The notes below the pieces were generated by a model. It made no database searches. It was not told where the DNA came from and saw nothing but the letters and a program-made list of their open reading frames with translations. The position numbers and the translations under genes are program-made. A DNA stretch of 64,000 nucleotides from Nocardia nova (GTDB lineage: Bacteria > Actinomycetota > Actinomycetes > Mycobacteriales > Mycobacteriaceae), in assembly GCF_002933465.1 (NCBI RefSeq), contig NZ_PSZE01000009.1, positions 151,612 to 215,611 on the forward strand, read 5' to 3'. Position 1 is the first letter of the stretch, and every line of letters begins with the position of its first letter. This document shows positions 44,549 to 54,459 of this stretch, in pieces.

Positions 44549-46912
44549 CTATCGGGGGATGGGAATCGGAATCGGTGGCAGCCTCGGTATCTGCGGCAGA
44601 CCCGGGATGACCGGCGGTGCCGGCGGCGGTCCGGGCCGGGGAATCTCGCGCTGCGTGCCGTCGCTGACGAGCACGGTGATCACCGATCCGGGAATGGCCG
44701 AGCCGTTCGGCGTCGTACCGGTGACCGTCCCCTTGGCCGCCGAACCGGGCGAGGTGACAGTCGACACCTGGAAACCCGCGCCGATGAGCACCGAACGGGC
44801 CTCGGACTCCGACATCCCGGTCACATCCGGAATCTGCGCATTGTTCGAGCCGCGGACATATTTGTCGTCCAGCGGCGGTAGCGCGGGCGGCGGGAATTTG
44901 TCGAGTACCGGTTTGATACCGCCGAACCAGCTGCGGGCCGGTTCGTTACCGCCGTAGAGGTTACCGTCGCCGCAGGTGCGCAGCGGGAACGAGCAGATCT
45001 CGCCGGGCGTCGGGGAGTCGCCGTAGATGTAGGCGGCGCCCGCCATCGAGTTGGTGAAGCCGAGGAATGCCGAGGACCGGTGGGTTTCGGTGGTTCCCGT
45101 CTTCGCCGATACCGGAGCGTTCCAGCCCACCGCACGCGCGGAACCGGCGGCGGTACCGCCCACCGCGTCCTGGCTCAGCGCATTGGCCAGCGTATTCGCC
45201 AACCCGGGCTCGACGACCTGCTCGCAGGCCTGCTGGGTGAGCGGGACCTGCTTACCGTCGCGGTCGAGCACCTCCGCGATCGGCGAGGGCGGGCACCATT
45301 TGCCGCCGGAGGCCAGCGTTGCGGCGACATTCGACAATTCCAGCGGATTGATCGCGACCGGGCCCAGCGTGAACGAGCCGAGATTCTGCTGTTTGACCAT
45401 GTCCGCCAGGCTCTGATTACCGTGGCCGGAGGTACCCGCCTCGGCATAGGAGCGCATCCCGAGCCGCACCGCCATATCGACCGTCGGCGTTACACCGACG
45501 TCCTGAATGAGCTTGACGAAGGCGGTATTCGGCGACTGAGCCAGAGCCTCGGTCACCGACTCGGGCGATTTGTAGTTACCGGCGTTCTTCACGCAATAGG
45601 TGGCGGGCGGACACCCCGCGGCACCACCGTTACCCATACCCTTGGCGGCGAAGAACGACGGCACATCCAACTGGGCGCTGGTGCCCAGGCCCTTCTCCAT
45701 CGCGGCCGCCGTGGTGAAGATCTTGAAAATCGATCCGGCGCCGTCACCGACCATCGAATACGGCTGCGGTTGCACGGTTTGATGCGCGCCCTGGTCGAGG
45801 CCGTAGGTACGGCTCGAAGTCATCGCCAGAATGTGGTGAGAGTCCTGGCCGGGAGCGATGATGCTCATGACCTCGGCGATATTCTCCAGATTCGGATCGG
45901 TGTTGGCGGTGACGGCCGCCTTGACCGAATTCTGCACCGCCGGATCCAATGTGGTGCGGATCAGATATCCGCCCTTGTCCATCTGGTCCTTGCTGATTCC
46001 GGCATTGGCCAGATACTGCAGCGCGTAATCACAGAAATAACCGCGGTCACCTGCGGCGATGCATCCGCGCGGCAGGCCCTTCGGCTCCGGCAGCACCCCC
46101 AGCGGCTGCTCCTTGGCGGCCCGGAATTCGTCGGCCCGGCTCGGAATGTTCTGAATCAGCGTGTCCAGCACGGTATTACGCCGCTCCATCACACCTTTGG
46201 GGTTGGTGTACGGGTTGAGTTTGGAGCTGGACTGGACCATGCCGGCGAGCATGGCGGCCTGCGCGACCTTCAAATCCTTCGCGTCGACGCCGAAATAGGT
46301 CTGCGCGGCGTCCTGAATGCCGTAGGAGCCGTTGCCGAACGGCACCAGATTCAGATAGCGAGTGAGAATCTCGTCCTTGGTGAGTTCTTTCTCCAGGGTC
46401 AGCGCCATTCGGATTTCGCGCAGTTTACGGGCCGGGGTGGTCTCGATGGCGGCGCGGCGTTCGGCATCGGTTTTCGCGACCACCAGCAGCTGGAAGTTCT
46501 TCACGTACTGCTGGTCGATGGTCGAGGCGCCCTGCTGCACCTCACCGCTCGAGGTGTTGGTCAGGAATGCGCGCAGCGTGCCCTGCCAGTCGACGCCGCC
46601 GTGTTCGGCGAAGCGCTTGTCCTCGATGGAGACGATCGCCAACTTCATATCGTTGGCGATCTTGTCGCTGGGGACCTCGAAACGTCTCTGTTCGTACAGC
46701 CACGCGATGGGGGCTCCGGTCGCATCGACCATCGTCGACACCGCCGGTGCGGTGCCCGCCACCAATTCCGCGGAAACGTTGTCCACGGCATCGGCTGCGC
46801 GGTTCGACAGGTATCCGAAGCCGCCTGCGAGCGGGAACAGCAATCCGGCGACGAGTACGGCCGCTAGGACGCAGGCGCCGGCCAGCCTCGCGAGCGTTTG
46901 TGAGATCGGCAC
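44549..46912 (-). CDS. ponA2: Bifunctional penicillin-binding protein PonA2 with PASTA domain
   Basis: This enzyme polymerises and cross-links peptidoglycan at the outer membrane face. The 787-residue protein has a short cytoplasmic tail, one transmembrane helix, the GT51 domain (IVSIEDKRFAEHGGVDWQGTLRAF, QGASTIDQQYVKNF), then the transpeptidase with SIFK (SxxK), SPN (SxN) and KTGTTE. A PASTA domain (IPDVTGMSESEARSVLIGAGFQV) and a Pro-Ile tail follow. GTG 46912 is the start; TTAGGCT upstream suggests a leaderless mRNA. It is divergent from whiB4, as in M. tuberculosis. Confidence 0.94.
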   Translation of the reverse strand: MPISQTLARLAGACVLAAVLVAGLLFPLAGGFGYLSNRAADAVDNVSAELVAGTAPAVSTMVDATGAPIAWLYEQRRFEVPSDKIANDMKLAIVSIEDKRFAEHGGVDWQGTLRAFLTNTSSGEVQQGASTIDQQYVKNFQLLVVAKTDAERRAAIETTPARKLREIRMALTLEKELTKDEILTRYLNLVPFGNGSYGIQDAAQTYFGVDAKDLKVAQAAMLAGMVQSSSKLNPYTNPKGVMERRNTVLDTLIQNIPSRADEFRAAKEQPLGVLPEPKGLPRGCIAAGDRGYFCDYALQYLANAGISKDQMDKGGYLIRTTLDPAVQNSVKAAVTANTDPNLENIAEVMSIIAPGQDSHHILAMTSSRTYGLDQGAHQTVQPQPYSMVGDGAGSIFKIFTTAAAMEKGLGTSAQLDVPSFFAAKGMGNGGAAGCPPATYCVKNAGNYKSPESVTEALAQSPNTAFVKLIQDVGVTPTVDMAVRLGMRSYAEAGTSGHGNQSLADMVKQQNLGSFTLGPVAINPLELSNVAATLASGGKWCPPSPIAEVLDRDGKQVPLTQQACEQVVEPGLANTLANALSQDAVGGTAAGSARAVGWNAPVSAKTGTTETHRSSAFLGFTNSMAGAAYIYGDSPTPGEICSFPLRTCGDGNLYGGNEPARSWFGGIKPVLDKFPPPALPPLDDKYVRGSNNAQIPDVTGMSESEARSVLIGAGFQVSTVTSPGSAAKGTVTGTTPNGSAIPGSVITVLVSDGTQREIPRPGPPPAPPVIPGLPQIPRLPPIPIPIPR

Positions 46913-47069
46913 GCGCCCCAGCCTAATTGGCCCGCCGTCACACGCGCGGTGCGCGGTCGGCGGCGCGCCATGACAGCTGGTCGGGCGGCCTCCGCAGGGA
47001 CGGGCGTACCAGAAAATACGGGCACGGTCTTGCGCTCGCCCCATACCTTTACCTAGATTGAGAACCCAG

Positions 47070-47085
47070 TGTGATAGAGCTAACA
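47070..47085. promoter_or_regulatory. Crp-like site between ponA2 and whiB4
   Basis: TGTGA-TAGAGC-TAACA matches the Crp palindrome TGTGA-N6-TCACA with one mismatch. It is 109 bp upstream of whiB4 and 158 bp upstream of ponA2. Confidence 0.55.
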
Positions 47086-47193
47086 CTCAAAGTGGAATGT
47101 GGTGCGGAGCGCAGCGGGGTTGGGTTGCTGTGGGCTGCACGCGATTCCGGAGCGCCGTTGACCCGGTGTTCGGACTGCAAAGGGGCACACCAA

Positions 47194-47517
47194 ATGCACA
47201 TGACTACCCCCATCGCTCGATTGGACGTGGAGCAGGCCGAAGCGAGAATCGCCTGGGTGTCCCAGGCCCGATGCAAGGAAGTGGATCCCGACCAGTTGTT
47301 CGTGCGTGGCGCCGCCCAGCGCAAGGCGGCCACCATCTGTCGGCACTGCCCGGTGCTCATGGAGTGCGGTGCCGACGCCCTCGACAATCGAGTGGAATTC
47401 GGTGTGTGGGGTGGGATGACCGAGCGGCAGCGGCGTGCGCTGCTCAAGCAGCATCCCGAGGTGACCTCGTGGGCGGACTTCTTCCGTGCCCAGCGTCAGC
47501 AGAAGGTCGCGATGTAG
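47194..47517 (+). CDS. whiB4: WhiB-family iron-sulphur regulator WhiB4
   Basis: A 107-residue WhiB protein. The four cluster cysteines are in SQARCKEVD and ICRHCPVLMECG (C-x2-C-x5-C), followed by the turn GVWGGMTERQRR and a basic C-terminus. WhiB4 senses oxygen and oxidative stress in mycobacteria through a [4Fe-4S] cluster. ATG 47194 has AGGGG 8 nt upstream. The gene order ponA2-whiB4-ArsA pair supports this orthology. A strong terminator follows. Confidence 0.93.
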   Translation: MHMTTPIARLDVEQAEARIAWVSQARCKEVDPDQLFVRGAAQRKAATICRHCPVLMECGADALDNRVEFGVWGGMTERQRRALLKQHPEVTSWADFFRAQRQQKVAM

Positions 47518-47534
47518 TCGAGAAAGAGTTCGGT

Positions 47535-47558
47535 CCGAGCCCGCGCTTGCGGGCTCGG
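47535..47558 (+). terminator. Terminator of whiB4
   Basis: CCGAGCCCGC and GCGGGCTCGG form a perfect 10-bp stem with a 4-nt loop, followed by GCCGTTT. Confidence 0.8.
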
Positions 47559-47605
47559 GCCGTTTCCGGGCGGTGACCTGCGGAATCGGGGCCGCATGGC
47601 ACACC

Positions 47606-47686
47606 GCCGGACTCGGGCGAATCAGCTACCGCCGGACTCGGGCGAATCAGCTACCGCCGGACTCGGGCGAATCAGCTACCGCCGGA
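47606..47686. repeat. 25-bp tandem repeat (3.2 copies)
   Basis: GCCGGACTCGGGCGAATCAG plus CTACC is repeated exactly three times (47606-47680) with a partial fourth. It lies in the gap between the convergent whiB4 and ArsA-type genes. Confidence 0.9.
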
Positions 47687-47690
47687 GAGT

Positions 47691-48887
47691 TCAGGCCGCG
47701 TCGGATCCGGCGAGCTGTTCGCCGACCGCGCGCAACGCGTCCAGATCGGACACTTCGAACGGCAGGGCGGTCACCGCCACGATCGGCACCCGCGGATGGG
47801 CGCCGGTGAAGCGGTGCAGCAGATGCTGTTCGCGCTTGGCGGTGACCGCGCGATGGGCGTGGATGCGCAGGATGTCGGCGGTCAGTGTCGCGGCGTCCGT
47901 GGCGGCCGCGGCTTCCTGCACGGTCCCGTCGGCATCACTGCCGGCGCCGGGACTCAGCCGGTCCGCGGCGGCGATCGCCTGAGCCGCAGACAGAGTGCAC
48001 AGCACCGGGTGCGTGCGATTGAGCACCAGGCCGGCCAGCGGCATCCCGTCGGTGGACAGCCGATCCACGAAGAACGACGCCTCGCGCAGTGCGTCCGGCT
48101 CGGCGGCGGCGACCACCACGAAATGGGTACCGGGCCGCGAGAGCATGGCGTAGGTGCGCTCGGCGCGGTCCTGGAACCCGCCGAACATCGACTCCAGCGA
48201 CTGCAGGAACAGCGAGGCGTCCTTGAGCATCTGCCCGCCCACGACCGTGGACACCCCGCGCACGGCGAGGCTCATCGCGCCGGTGACGAAGCGGCCCACG
48301 CCCCGGCCGGGCGCCATGATGACGCGGATCATCCGGCCGTTGAGGAAATTGCCGAGCCGCTTGGGCGCGTCGAGGAAGTCCAGGGCGTTGCGTGAGGGCG
48401 GCGTGTCGACGACGACCAGATCCCACTCGCGCCTGCCGACCAGCTGGCCCAGCTTCTCCATCGCCATGTACTCCTGCGTTCCGCCGAAGGAGGAGGCGAC
48501 GGTCTGATAGAAGGGGTTGGCGAAGATCTGCTCGGCCTTGTCCGCGCTGGTGTGCTCGAGCACCATCTCGTCGAAGGTGCGGCGCATATTGAGCATCATC
48601 GCGTACAGCTCACCCTTGGCCGTCTCGGGCAGTTGCACGCGCTGGGGCGCGTTGCCGAGGTCGGTGACGCCCAGCGACTGGGCCAGCCGCCGCGCCGGGT
48701 CGATGGTGAGTACCACGACCTTGCGGCCCTGTTCGGCCGCGCGCAGGGCGACCGCCGCGGCGGTGGTGGTCTTGCCGACCCCGCCGGAGCCGCAGCACAC
48801 CACCACCCGGGCGGTCGGGTCGGCGATGATGGCCTCGACATCCAGCAGCGGAGTCGCCGGCGGGATCAGCGGGCTCGGGTGGCTCAT
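47691..48887 (-). CDS. ArsA-family ATPase (Rv3680-like)
   Basis: A 398-residue ArsA/GET3-like P-loop ATPase. The Walker A motif is [15 protein letters not shown], switch motifs are [16 protein letters not shown] and [19 protein letters not shown]. These proteins form a pair with the next gene and are linked in mycobacteria to the cell envelope rather than arsenite. It overlaps the second ATPase gene by ATGA, so the two are translated together. Confidence 0.92.
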   Translation of the reverse strand: MSHPSPLIPPATPLLDVEAIIADPTARVVVCCGSGGVGKTTTAAAVALRAAEQGRKVVVLTIDPARRLAQSLGVTDLGNAPQRVQLPETAKGELYAMMLNMRRTFDEMVLEHTSADKAEQIFANPFYQTVASSFGGTQEYMAMEKLGQLVGRREWDLVVVDTPPSRNALDFLDAPKRLGNFLNGRMIRVIMAPGRGVGRFVTGAMSLAVRGVSTVVGGQMLKDASLFLQSLESMFGGFQDRAERTYAMLSRPGTHFVVVAAAEPDALREASFFVDRLSTDGMPLAGLVLNRTHPVLCTLSAAQAIAAADRLSPGAGSDADGTVQEAAAATDAATLTADILRIHAHRAVTAKREQHLLHRFTGAHPRVPIVAVTALPFEVSDLDALRAVGEQLAGSDAA

Positions 48888-49924
48888 CAGCGGACTCCCT
48901 GCGCGCTCAGATGTTCGGCCAGTTCGTACAGTCCGCCCAGGTCCATACCGTCGGGCAACGCCGGCAGATACAAGCGGCTGATATCCACCTTCGCCAGTTC
49001 GGCGGAGCTGTCGTCCTGGGCCTGCAGGGTTGCCGAATGTTCCACAGCTTCCCGGATCAGGCCCTGGAAGTCGTTGTCGTCCACCGTGATTCCGGCTTCG
49101 GCCAGTCCCGCCCGGACGGCGTCCAGATCGACGTCACCGGTCGCGACGCGGGCGCGCACGGGCGCGGGGAGAAAGCCCTCGGTAGCGCGATTGACGATGA
49201 CCGTGCCGATCCGGAAATCGGATTCGGTCAGCTCGGCGATCGCATCCGAGGTCTCCTGCACCGGCAGGGCCTCGAGCAAGGTGACCAGGTGGACGATGGT
49301 CTGCTCGGAATGCAGCAGCGCCGCCACGCCCTCTGCCTGCCCGGCGATCGGCCCACCCTTGGCGACCTCGGCCATGGCCTTGGTGACGTCGAGGAATCCG
49401 GCGATGCGACCGGTCGGCGGGGCGTCGACGACGACTTCGTCGTAGACGCGCCGACCGGATTTGTCCGTGCGGACCGCGCATTCTTTGATCTTGCCGGTCA
49501 GTATCACGTCACGCAGACCCGGTGCGATCGTCGTGACGAATTCGATGGCGCCCATCCGGCGCATCGCCCGGCCCGCGAAGCCGAGGTTGTAGAACATGTC
49601 GAGATATTCGAGGAAGGCGTGTTCGATATCGAGGGTCAGCGCCATCACCTCACCGCCACCGTCGGCGGTGGCGATCTTGGTTTCGGTGGGCGGCAGTGGC
49701 GGCAGGTCGAACAATTGGGCAATCGATTGGCGGCCCTCGACCTCGACCAGCAGTACCCGGCGCCCGCCCGCGGCCAATGCGAGTGCCAAAGCGCCTGCGA
49801 CCGTGGATTTTCCGGTCCCGCCCTTGCCGGACACGTAATGCAGCCGCGCTTTGTCGGCTCGGTCCGGCCATCCTAATTTCAGTCCCGGCTCTTGCGAAAC
49901 GGGTACTGCTGTCGGTACTCCCAC
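48887..49924 (-). CDS. ArsA-family ATPase (Rv3679-like)
   Basis: A 345-residue partner of the preceding gene. Walker A is [18 protein letters not shown], and [25 protein letters not shown] is the second nucleotide motif. It lacks the arsenic-binding cysteines of plasmid ArsA. The GTG at 49924 follows a TATAGG hexamer by about 10 bp, typical of a leaderless start. It is divergent from the DUF4177 gene. Confidence 0.9.
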   Translation of the reverse strand: MGVPTAVPVSQEPGLKLGWPDRADKARLHYVSGKGGTGKSTVAGALALALAAGGRRVLLVEVEGRQSIAQLFDLPPLPPTETKIATADGGGEVMALTLDIEHAFLEYLDMFYNLGFAGRAMRRMGAIEFVTTIAPGLRDVILTGKIKECAVRTDKSGRRVYDEVVVDAPPTGRIAGFLDVTKAMAEVAKGGPIAGQAEGVAALLHSEQTIVHLVTLLEALPVQETSDAIAELTESDFRIGTVIVNRATEGFLPAPVRARVATGDVDLDAVRAGLAEAGITVDDNDFQGLIREAVEHSATLQAQDDSSAELAKVDISRLYLPALPDGMDLGGLYELAEHLSAQGVR

Positions 49925-50081
49925 GATCGCGAGCCTATAACCCGTTACGAAACAGCGACCAGAGGATCGCCCTACTGTCTCGTAGGCCACAGCGCACTTT
50001 CGCACGAGCCGGAAATGTGCTGATCGGTCCGCGACGAGTGTCTCGGCCGCACCCTCGGTGCACCCAGTACGCTTCTGCGAC

Positions 50082-50246
50082 ATGAGCGATGTGACGGTCT
50101 GGGAATACGCGACGGTGCCGCTGTTGACGCATGCGACCAAACAGATTCTGGATCAGTGGGGCGCCGACGGCTGGGAGCTGGTCACGGTGCTGCCGGGGCC
50201 GACCGGTGAACAGCATGTGGCCTATCTGAAGCGGCCCAAGCAGTGA
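50082..50246 (+). CDS. DUF4177 small protein (Rv3678A-like)
   Basis: A 54-residue protein, VTVWEYATVPLLTHATKQILDQWGADGWELVTVLPGPTGEQHVAYLKRP, matching the DUF4177 pattern (YxxVPL..., DGWELV). Its function is unknown. The start follows a TACGCT -10-like hexamer and looks leaderless. Its stop overlaps the GTG of the RidA gene. Confidence 0.88.
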   Translation: MSDVTVWEYATVPLLTHATKQILDQWGADGWELVTVLPGPTGEQHVAYLKRPKQ

Positions 50247-50710
50247 CGGCAGGCACCGACTGGCGCGCCAACCTCGAACGACTGGGTCTCGCGCTGCCGC
50301 CGGTCGCGGCCCCGGCGGGCGCCTACATCCCCGCCGTGCGCAGCGGTTCGCTGGTCTACACCGCCGGCCAGTTGCCGTTCGTCGACGGCGCGCTGTCGGC
50401 TACCGGCAAGGTCGGCGCCGAGGTGAGTGTCGAGGACGCCGCGCGGGCGGCGGGCCTGTGCGCGTTGAACGCGCTGGCCGCCGTGCATGATCTGGTGGGA
50501 TTGGACGCGGTCGTGCGGATCGTCAAGGTTGTGGGATTCGTCGCGTCGGCACCGGGTTTCACCGATCAGCCACTGGTGATCAACGGCGCGTCCGAGCTGC
50601 TGGGAGAGGTGTTCGGCACGGCGGGCGTGCATGCCCGCTCCGCCGTCGGCGTCTTCGAACTGCCGAAGAACACCCCGGTCGAGGTGGAGCTCATCGCCGA
50701 AGTGCGGTAG
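50243..50710 (+). CDS. RidA/YjgF-family protein (Rv3678c-like)
   Basis: A 155-residue RidA-like protein: YIPAVRSGSLVYTAGQLPFVDG at the N-terminus and ASELLGEVFGTAGVHARSAVGVFELPKNTPVEVELIAEV at the end, with the conserved GVxxLPxxxxVEVE pattern. RidA hydrolyses enamine/imine intermediates; the catalytic Arg lies in HARSAVG. It overlaps the DUF4177 gene by GTGA and precedes the MBL gene. Confidence 0.9.
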   Translation: MTAGTDWRANLERLGLALPPVAAPAGAYIPAVRSGSLVYTAGQLPFVDGALSATGKVGAEVSVEDAARAAGLCALNALAAVHDLVGLDAVVRIVKVVGFVASAPGFTDQPLVINGASELLGEVFGTAGVHARSAVGVFELPKNTPVEVELIAEVR

Positions 50711-50743
50711 GCAAGGTCTGTAACCGGAGTTCCGGACAATGTC

Positions 50744-50770
50744 GCGCGGCCGCTCGTTCAGCGGCCGCGC
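50744..50770 (+). terminator. Hairpin after RidA gene
   Basis: GCGCGGCCGCT and AGCGGCCGCGC form an 11-bp stem with a 5-nt loop in the 83-bp gap before the MBL gene. It lacks a T tract, so read-through is possible. Confidence 0.5.
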
Positions 50771-50793
50771 ACCGGGCGTTAGGACCACATCTC

Positions 50794-51585
50794 ATGACCC
50801 TCACTCATCCCGCGTACGGGCAGCTGCGGGCGGTCACCGAGGCTGCCTCGGTGTTGTTGGCGAACAACCCGAACCAGATGACCCTGGAGGGCACGAACAC
50901 CTGGATTCTGCGAGCTCCGGGTCGATCCGACTGCGTGGTGATCGATCCGGGGCCCAAGGACAAGGCGCACAGCGAGGCGATCGCCCGCGCCACCGACGGA
51001 AATATCGCGCTGACGTTGATCACGCATCACCATCACGACCACACCGGCGGCATCGACCGGCTGGTGAAACTGACCGGAACGCCGGTACGCGCGATGGATC
51101 CGAAATATCTGTCCGGCTCCTCCGCGCCGCTCACCGACGGCGAGGTCGTCGAGGCGGCAGGGCTGCGCCTGACGGTGCTGGGCACTCCGGGACATACCCG
51201 GGATTCGGTCAGTCTGCTAATCGACGACGCGCTGATCACCGGCGACACCGTGCTCGGCAGCGGTACGACGGTGCTGGAATCGCGCGACGACGCGCTCGGC
51301 GACTATCTCGACTCCCTCGAGCTGCTCGCCCGGCACGCCCCCGGCCGTGCGCTGCTCCCGGCGCACGGCCCCGATCATCCGCAGGCCGAACCGGTGATCG
51401 GCTACTACATCGAACATCGGCATCAGCGCCTGAATCAGGTGCGGGCGGCGTTACGCGAACTCGGCGACAACGCGACACCGCTGCAGGTCGTGGCCAAGGT
51501 GTACGCCGATGTGGACAAACGGCTGTGGCCGGCCGCGCGCAGCTCGGTCGAGGCCCAGCTCGCCTATCTGCGCGGCCGGAACTGA
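50794..51585 (+). CDS. MBL-fold hydrolase (Rv3677c-like)
   Basis: A 263-residue metallo-beta-lactamase-fold hydrolase. The zinc motif is ITHHHHDHTGGI, further ligands are in LGTPGHTRDSV, ITGDTVLG and the C-terminal LPAHGPDH; the LACTB2-like C-terminal helix domain (RHQRLNQVRAAL) is present. The family acts on RNA or thioesters; substrate is unknown. It converges with crp. Confidence 0.92.
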   Translation: MTLTHPAYGQLRAVTEAASVLLANNPNQMTLEGTNTWILRAPGRSDCVVIDPGPKDKAHSEAIARATDGNIALTLITHHHHDHTGGIDRLVKLTGTPVRAMDPKYLSGSSAPLTDGEVVEAAGLRLTVLGTPGHTRDSVSLLIDDALITGDTVLGSGTTVLESRDDALGDYLDSLELLARHAPGRALLPAHGPDHPQAEPVIGYYIEHRHQRLNQVRAALRELGDNATPLQVVAKVYADVDKRLWPAARSSVEAQLAYLRGRN

Positions 51586-51616
51586 TCCGGATGCGCCGGA
51601 GCGCGGTGGGAAATCC

Positions 51617-52291
51617 CTACCGCGCCCGGCGAGCCAGCCGCTCCGAATCGGAGATCAGCACGCTCTTACCCTCGAGCCGCAGCCACCCGCGGTGGGCGAA
51701 ATCGGCCAGGGCCTTGTTCACCGTCTCGCGCGAGGCGCCGACCAGCTGGGCGATCTCTTCCTGGGTGAGGTCGTGGGTGACCCGAAGGGCACCGGCCTCC
51801 TGAGTGCCGAACCGCTGCGCGAGCTGCAACAGCGCCTTGGCGACTCGACCCGGGACATCGGTGAAGATCAGGTCGGCCAGATTGTTGTTGGTACGCCGGA
51901 GGCGGCGGGCGAGCACCCGCAGCAACTGTTCGGCGATCTCCGGTCGCTGGTCGATCCAGGCCTTGAGCGCATCGCGATCCATGGTCACCGCACGCACCTC
52001 GGTCACCGTGGTGGCCGTGGAGGTACGCGGGCCTGGGTCGAAGATCGACAGCTCGCCGAACATATCCGACGGGCCCATGATGGTCAGGAGATTCTCGCGC
52101 CCGTCCGGGGAACGGCGGCCGATCTTCACCTTGCCGGACGTGATGATGTACAGCCGATCTCCGGGCTCGCCCTCATTGAAAATGATATGGCCACGTGGAA
52201 AATCCACCGGCTGAAGCTCTTTGGCGAGAGCAGCCACCGCGGTGGGCTCGACGCCTTGGAAGATGCCTGCTCTGGCGAGGGCCTCGTCCAC
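51617..52291 (-). CDS. crp: Crp/Fnr-family cAMP receptor protein
   Basis: A 224-residue protein, the same length as M. tuberculosis Crp (Rv3676). The cyclic-nucleotide barrel includes [20 protein letters not shown] and [21 protein letters not shown], the phosphate-binding cassette GELSxxxxxxRTSTA. The C-terminal helix-turn-helix is [21 protein letters not shown]. It activates or represses at TGTGA-N6-TCACA sites; three such sites are noted in this window (47070, 61477, 62706). GTG 52291 has GGAG 7 nt upstream. Confidence 0.94.
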   Translation of the reverse strand: MDEALARAGIFQGVEPTAVAALAKELQPVDFPRGHIIFNEGEPGDRLYIITSGKVKIGRRSPDGRENLLTIMGPSDMFGELSIFDPGPRTSTATTVTEVRAVTMDRDALKAWIDQRPEIAEQLLRVLARRLRRTNNNLADLIFTDVPGRVAKALLQLAQRFGTQEAGALRVTHDLTQEEIAQLVGASRETVNKALADFAHRGWLRLEGKSVLISDSERLARRAR

Positions 52292-52560
52292 GAATGTGCT
52301 CCTTATGGGAATTGACAGTGCTTACTGCGGCGTCAGCGGGTCCCCACGTGGTACGCAGGCTGCCGCCTGGCTCGGCGTCGCTCGCCACAGTGCTGGACCG
52401 AAGCGTTCGGCCGACAGTGCAGTCTACTTGCCATCCACGCAGCGTAGTGACAGACACCACGTAACGTACGGTTTGTGAACGGGCGCGGCGTCGCGGAAAG
52501 TTCCCGGGCTGGAGTATTGGCGAGTCGGGCGCGGCGGTATCGCCGGACGGCGGAATCGGT

Positions 52561-52800
52561 CTAACTGGCCTGGGCGACGTCCAATTCGTCGCGATTACGG
52601 CGGCGGCCGCCGGAGCCGGCGTGTGCGGGCACACCCAACTTCGCCAACTCGTTGACCTCGGCATTGCTGGCCCTGTCCAGATATTGCTGGACCTCTTCAC
52701 CCGGTTCGAGCAGCTTGCGCAGCCGGTTTTCGACACGTTCCATGGACAGTGCGAAAAGCATCAACACCACCGGGAAGAGCACCACAGCGAGTCCTTGCAT
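52561..52800 (-). CDS. Small membrane protein (Rv3675-like)
   Basis: A 79-residue protein with an N-terminal transmembrane segment ([19 protein letters not shown]) and a charged, helical C-terminus ([37 protein letters not shown]). Its position between crp and nth matches the M. tuberculosis order. Function is unknown. ATG 52800 is preferred over 52839 because the extra N-terminal residues weaken the helix. Confidence 0.75.
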   Translation of the reverse strand: MQGLAVVLFPVVLMLFALSMERVENRLRKLLEPGEEVQQYLDRASNAEVNELAKLGVPAHAGSGGRRRNRDELDVAQAS

Positions 52801-52891
52801 ACGGGTGAGTAAACACGGAGAAGGTCTCAGATGGAACACGGGAGGAGTTCGCGATCACGCTCACGTCGGCGCGGTTCCGTATGGTGGACGA

Positions 52892-53770
52892 GTGCGTGAA
52901 CCCAGATCCACCGCCGTGAACGGGCACGAGACGGCCGCGACGGCCACCGATGCGGCGTCGGTCACAACGACCGAATCGAGTTCTCCGGCTCGAAAAAAAC
53001 TTCCGCGGAAATCTGCGCGCGCGAACTCGAAACCGGCCGCCCGATTCGCCGACGAAACCCGGCTGGGTCTGGTACGCCGCGCCCGGCGGATGAATCGCAC
53101 GCTGGCGCTGGCATTTCCCGACGCACACTGCGAACTGGATTTCACCACTCCGCTCGAATTGGCCGTGGCGACAATCCTTTCCGCGCAATGCACCGACGTC
53201 CGGGTGAATCAGACGACTCCGGCATTGTTCGCCCGGTATCGCGATGCCAAGGCCTACGCCGAGGCCGATCGCACGGAACTCGAGGAATACATCCGGCCCA
53301 CCGGCTTCTATCGCAACAAGACGAGTTCGCTGATCGGGCTGGGGCAGGCGCTGCTGGAACACCACGACGGCGTCCTGCCGCACACGTTGGCCGAATTGGT
53401 GAAGCTGCCGGGCATCGGGCGCAAGACCGCCAACGTCATCCTCGGCAACGCCTTCGATGTGCCGGGAATCACTGTCGACACCCATTTCTCGCGGCTGGTG
53501 CAGCGATGGAAATGGACCACCGAGGACGACCCGGTCAAGATCGAACACGCCGTCGGGGAACTGATCGAGCGCAAGGAATGGACGATGCTCTCGCATCGGG
53601 TGATCTTCCACGGCCGCCGCGTCTGCCATTCCCGTAAACCGGCGTGCGGCGCGTGCCTGCTGGCCAAGGATTGCCCCTCGTTCGGAATCGGCCCGACCGA
53701 CCCCGCGACGGCCGCCGCACTGGTGAAGGGACCCGAGGCCGAGCATCTGCTCGAATTGGTGGGCCGGTGA
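52892..53770 (+). CDS. nth: Endonuclease III
   Basis: This base-excision repair glycosylase/lyase removes oxidised pyrimidines. The HhH motif and catalytic Lys are in [20 protein letters not shown], the catalytic Asp is in [11 protein letters not shown], and the [4Fe-4S] cysteines are C-x6-C-x2-C-x5-C in [17 protein letters not shown]. The start is GTG 52892 behind a TATGGT leaderless hexamer; this leaves a 47-residue Ala/Lys-rich N-terminal extension not seen in M. tuberculosis Nth. The next gene overlaps its stop (GTGA). Confidence 0.94.
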   Translation: MREPRSTAVNGHETAATATDAASVTTTESSSPARKKLPRKSARANSKPAARFADETRLGLVRRARRMNRTLALAFPDAHCELDFTTPLELAVATILSAQCTDVRVNQTTPALFARYRDAKAYAEADRTELEEYIRPTGFYRNKTSSLIGLGQALLEHHDGVLPHTLAELVKLPGIGRKTANVILGNAFDVPGITVDTHFSRLVQRWKWTTEDDPVKIEHAVGELIERKEWTMLSHRVIFHGRRVCHSRKPACGACLLAKDCPSFGIGPTDPATAAALVKGPEAEHLLELVGR

Positions 53771-54420
53771 AATCGGTTCCTGCGGCGTGGCGATGGGCGT
53801 TCGTCGTTCTGATAGCTGTCGTAGCGCTCGCTGTCGCGGTCTGGCCGCGGGGTGACCACGACAGTCCGTCCGTGACCGCGACCGCGGTGCAGGGCGGGCC
53901 GGCGTCCGCCTCCGACGGTCAGCGTGCCGCGGCGGCATTGGCCGACTGTCCGCGTCCGGGCGCCGCGGCCGCACAGCCTCCTACGCCGGCCGCCGGTCCG
54001 CTGGCCGGAATCACGCTCGACTGTCTGGTCGACGGCCGTCCGGTCGACCTCGGCGCATCGCTGGCCGGGCATCCGGCCCTGGTGAATCTGTGGGCCTACT
54101 GGTGTGAGCCGTGCGCCCGGGAACTGCCCGCGCTGCAGCAATTCTCGGCGCGCGCCGGGAGCGCGCTGACCGTCGTGACCGTGCACAGCGATCCCGACGA
54201 GGGCAAGGCGCTGGCCCGGTTGCGCGACCTCGGCGTGCATCTGCCGGGTATGCAGGACGGCGGCGGAAAGGTGCGCACGGCGGTGCGAGCGCCTGCCGTG
54301 CTGCCGGTCTCGGTACTGGTCCGCGCCGACGGTTCGATCGCGAAGGTGGTGGTCCGGCCGTTCGACACCGCCGAGGACGTCGCCGCGACGGTCGCGCGGG
54401 AATTGGGGGTGCGGGTGTGA
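53767..54420 (+). CDS. TlpA-like membrane-anchored thioredoxin (Rv3673c-like)
   Basis: A 217-residue protein with an N-terminal signal anchor ([17 protein letters not shown]) and an extracytoplasmic TlpA-type thioredoxin domain. The redox motif is WCEPC ([22 protein letters not shown]). It likely reduces disulphides outside the membrane. Its GTG overlaps the nth stop and the Nudix gene follows, so they are one operon. Confidence 0.9.
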   Translation: MKSVPAAWRWAFVVLIAVVALAVAVWPRGDHDSPSVTATAVQGGPASASDGQRAAAALADCPRPGAAAAQPPTPAAGPLAGITLDCLVDGRPVDLGASLAGHPALVNLWAYWCEPCARELPALQQFSARAGSALTVVTVHSDPDEGKALARLRDLGVHLPGMQDGGGKVRTAVRAPAVLPVSVLVRADGSIAKVVVRPFDTAEDVAATVARELGVRV

Positions 54421-54459
54421 ACGGGCAGGCAGTGTGTACGACCGTGGAGGGCCTCGTCC

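Noticed and set aside
47606..47686. CRISPR array
   Set aside because: The units abut directly with no spacers, so it is a simple tandem repeat.
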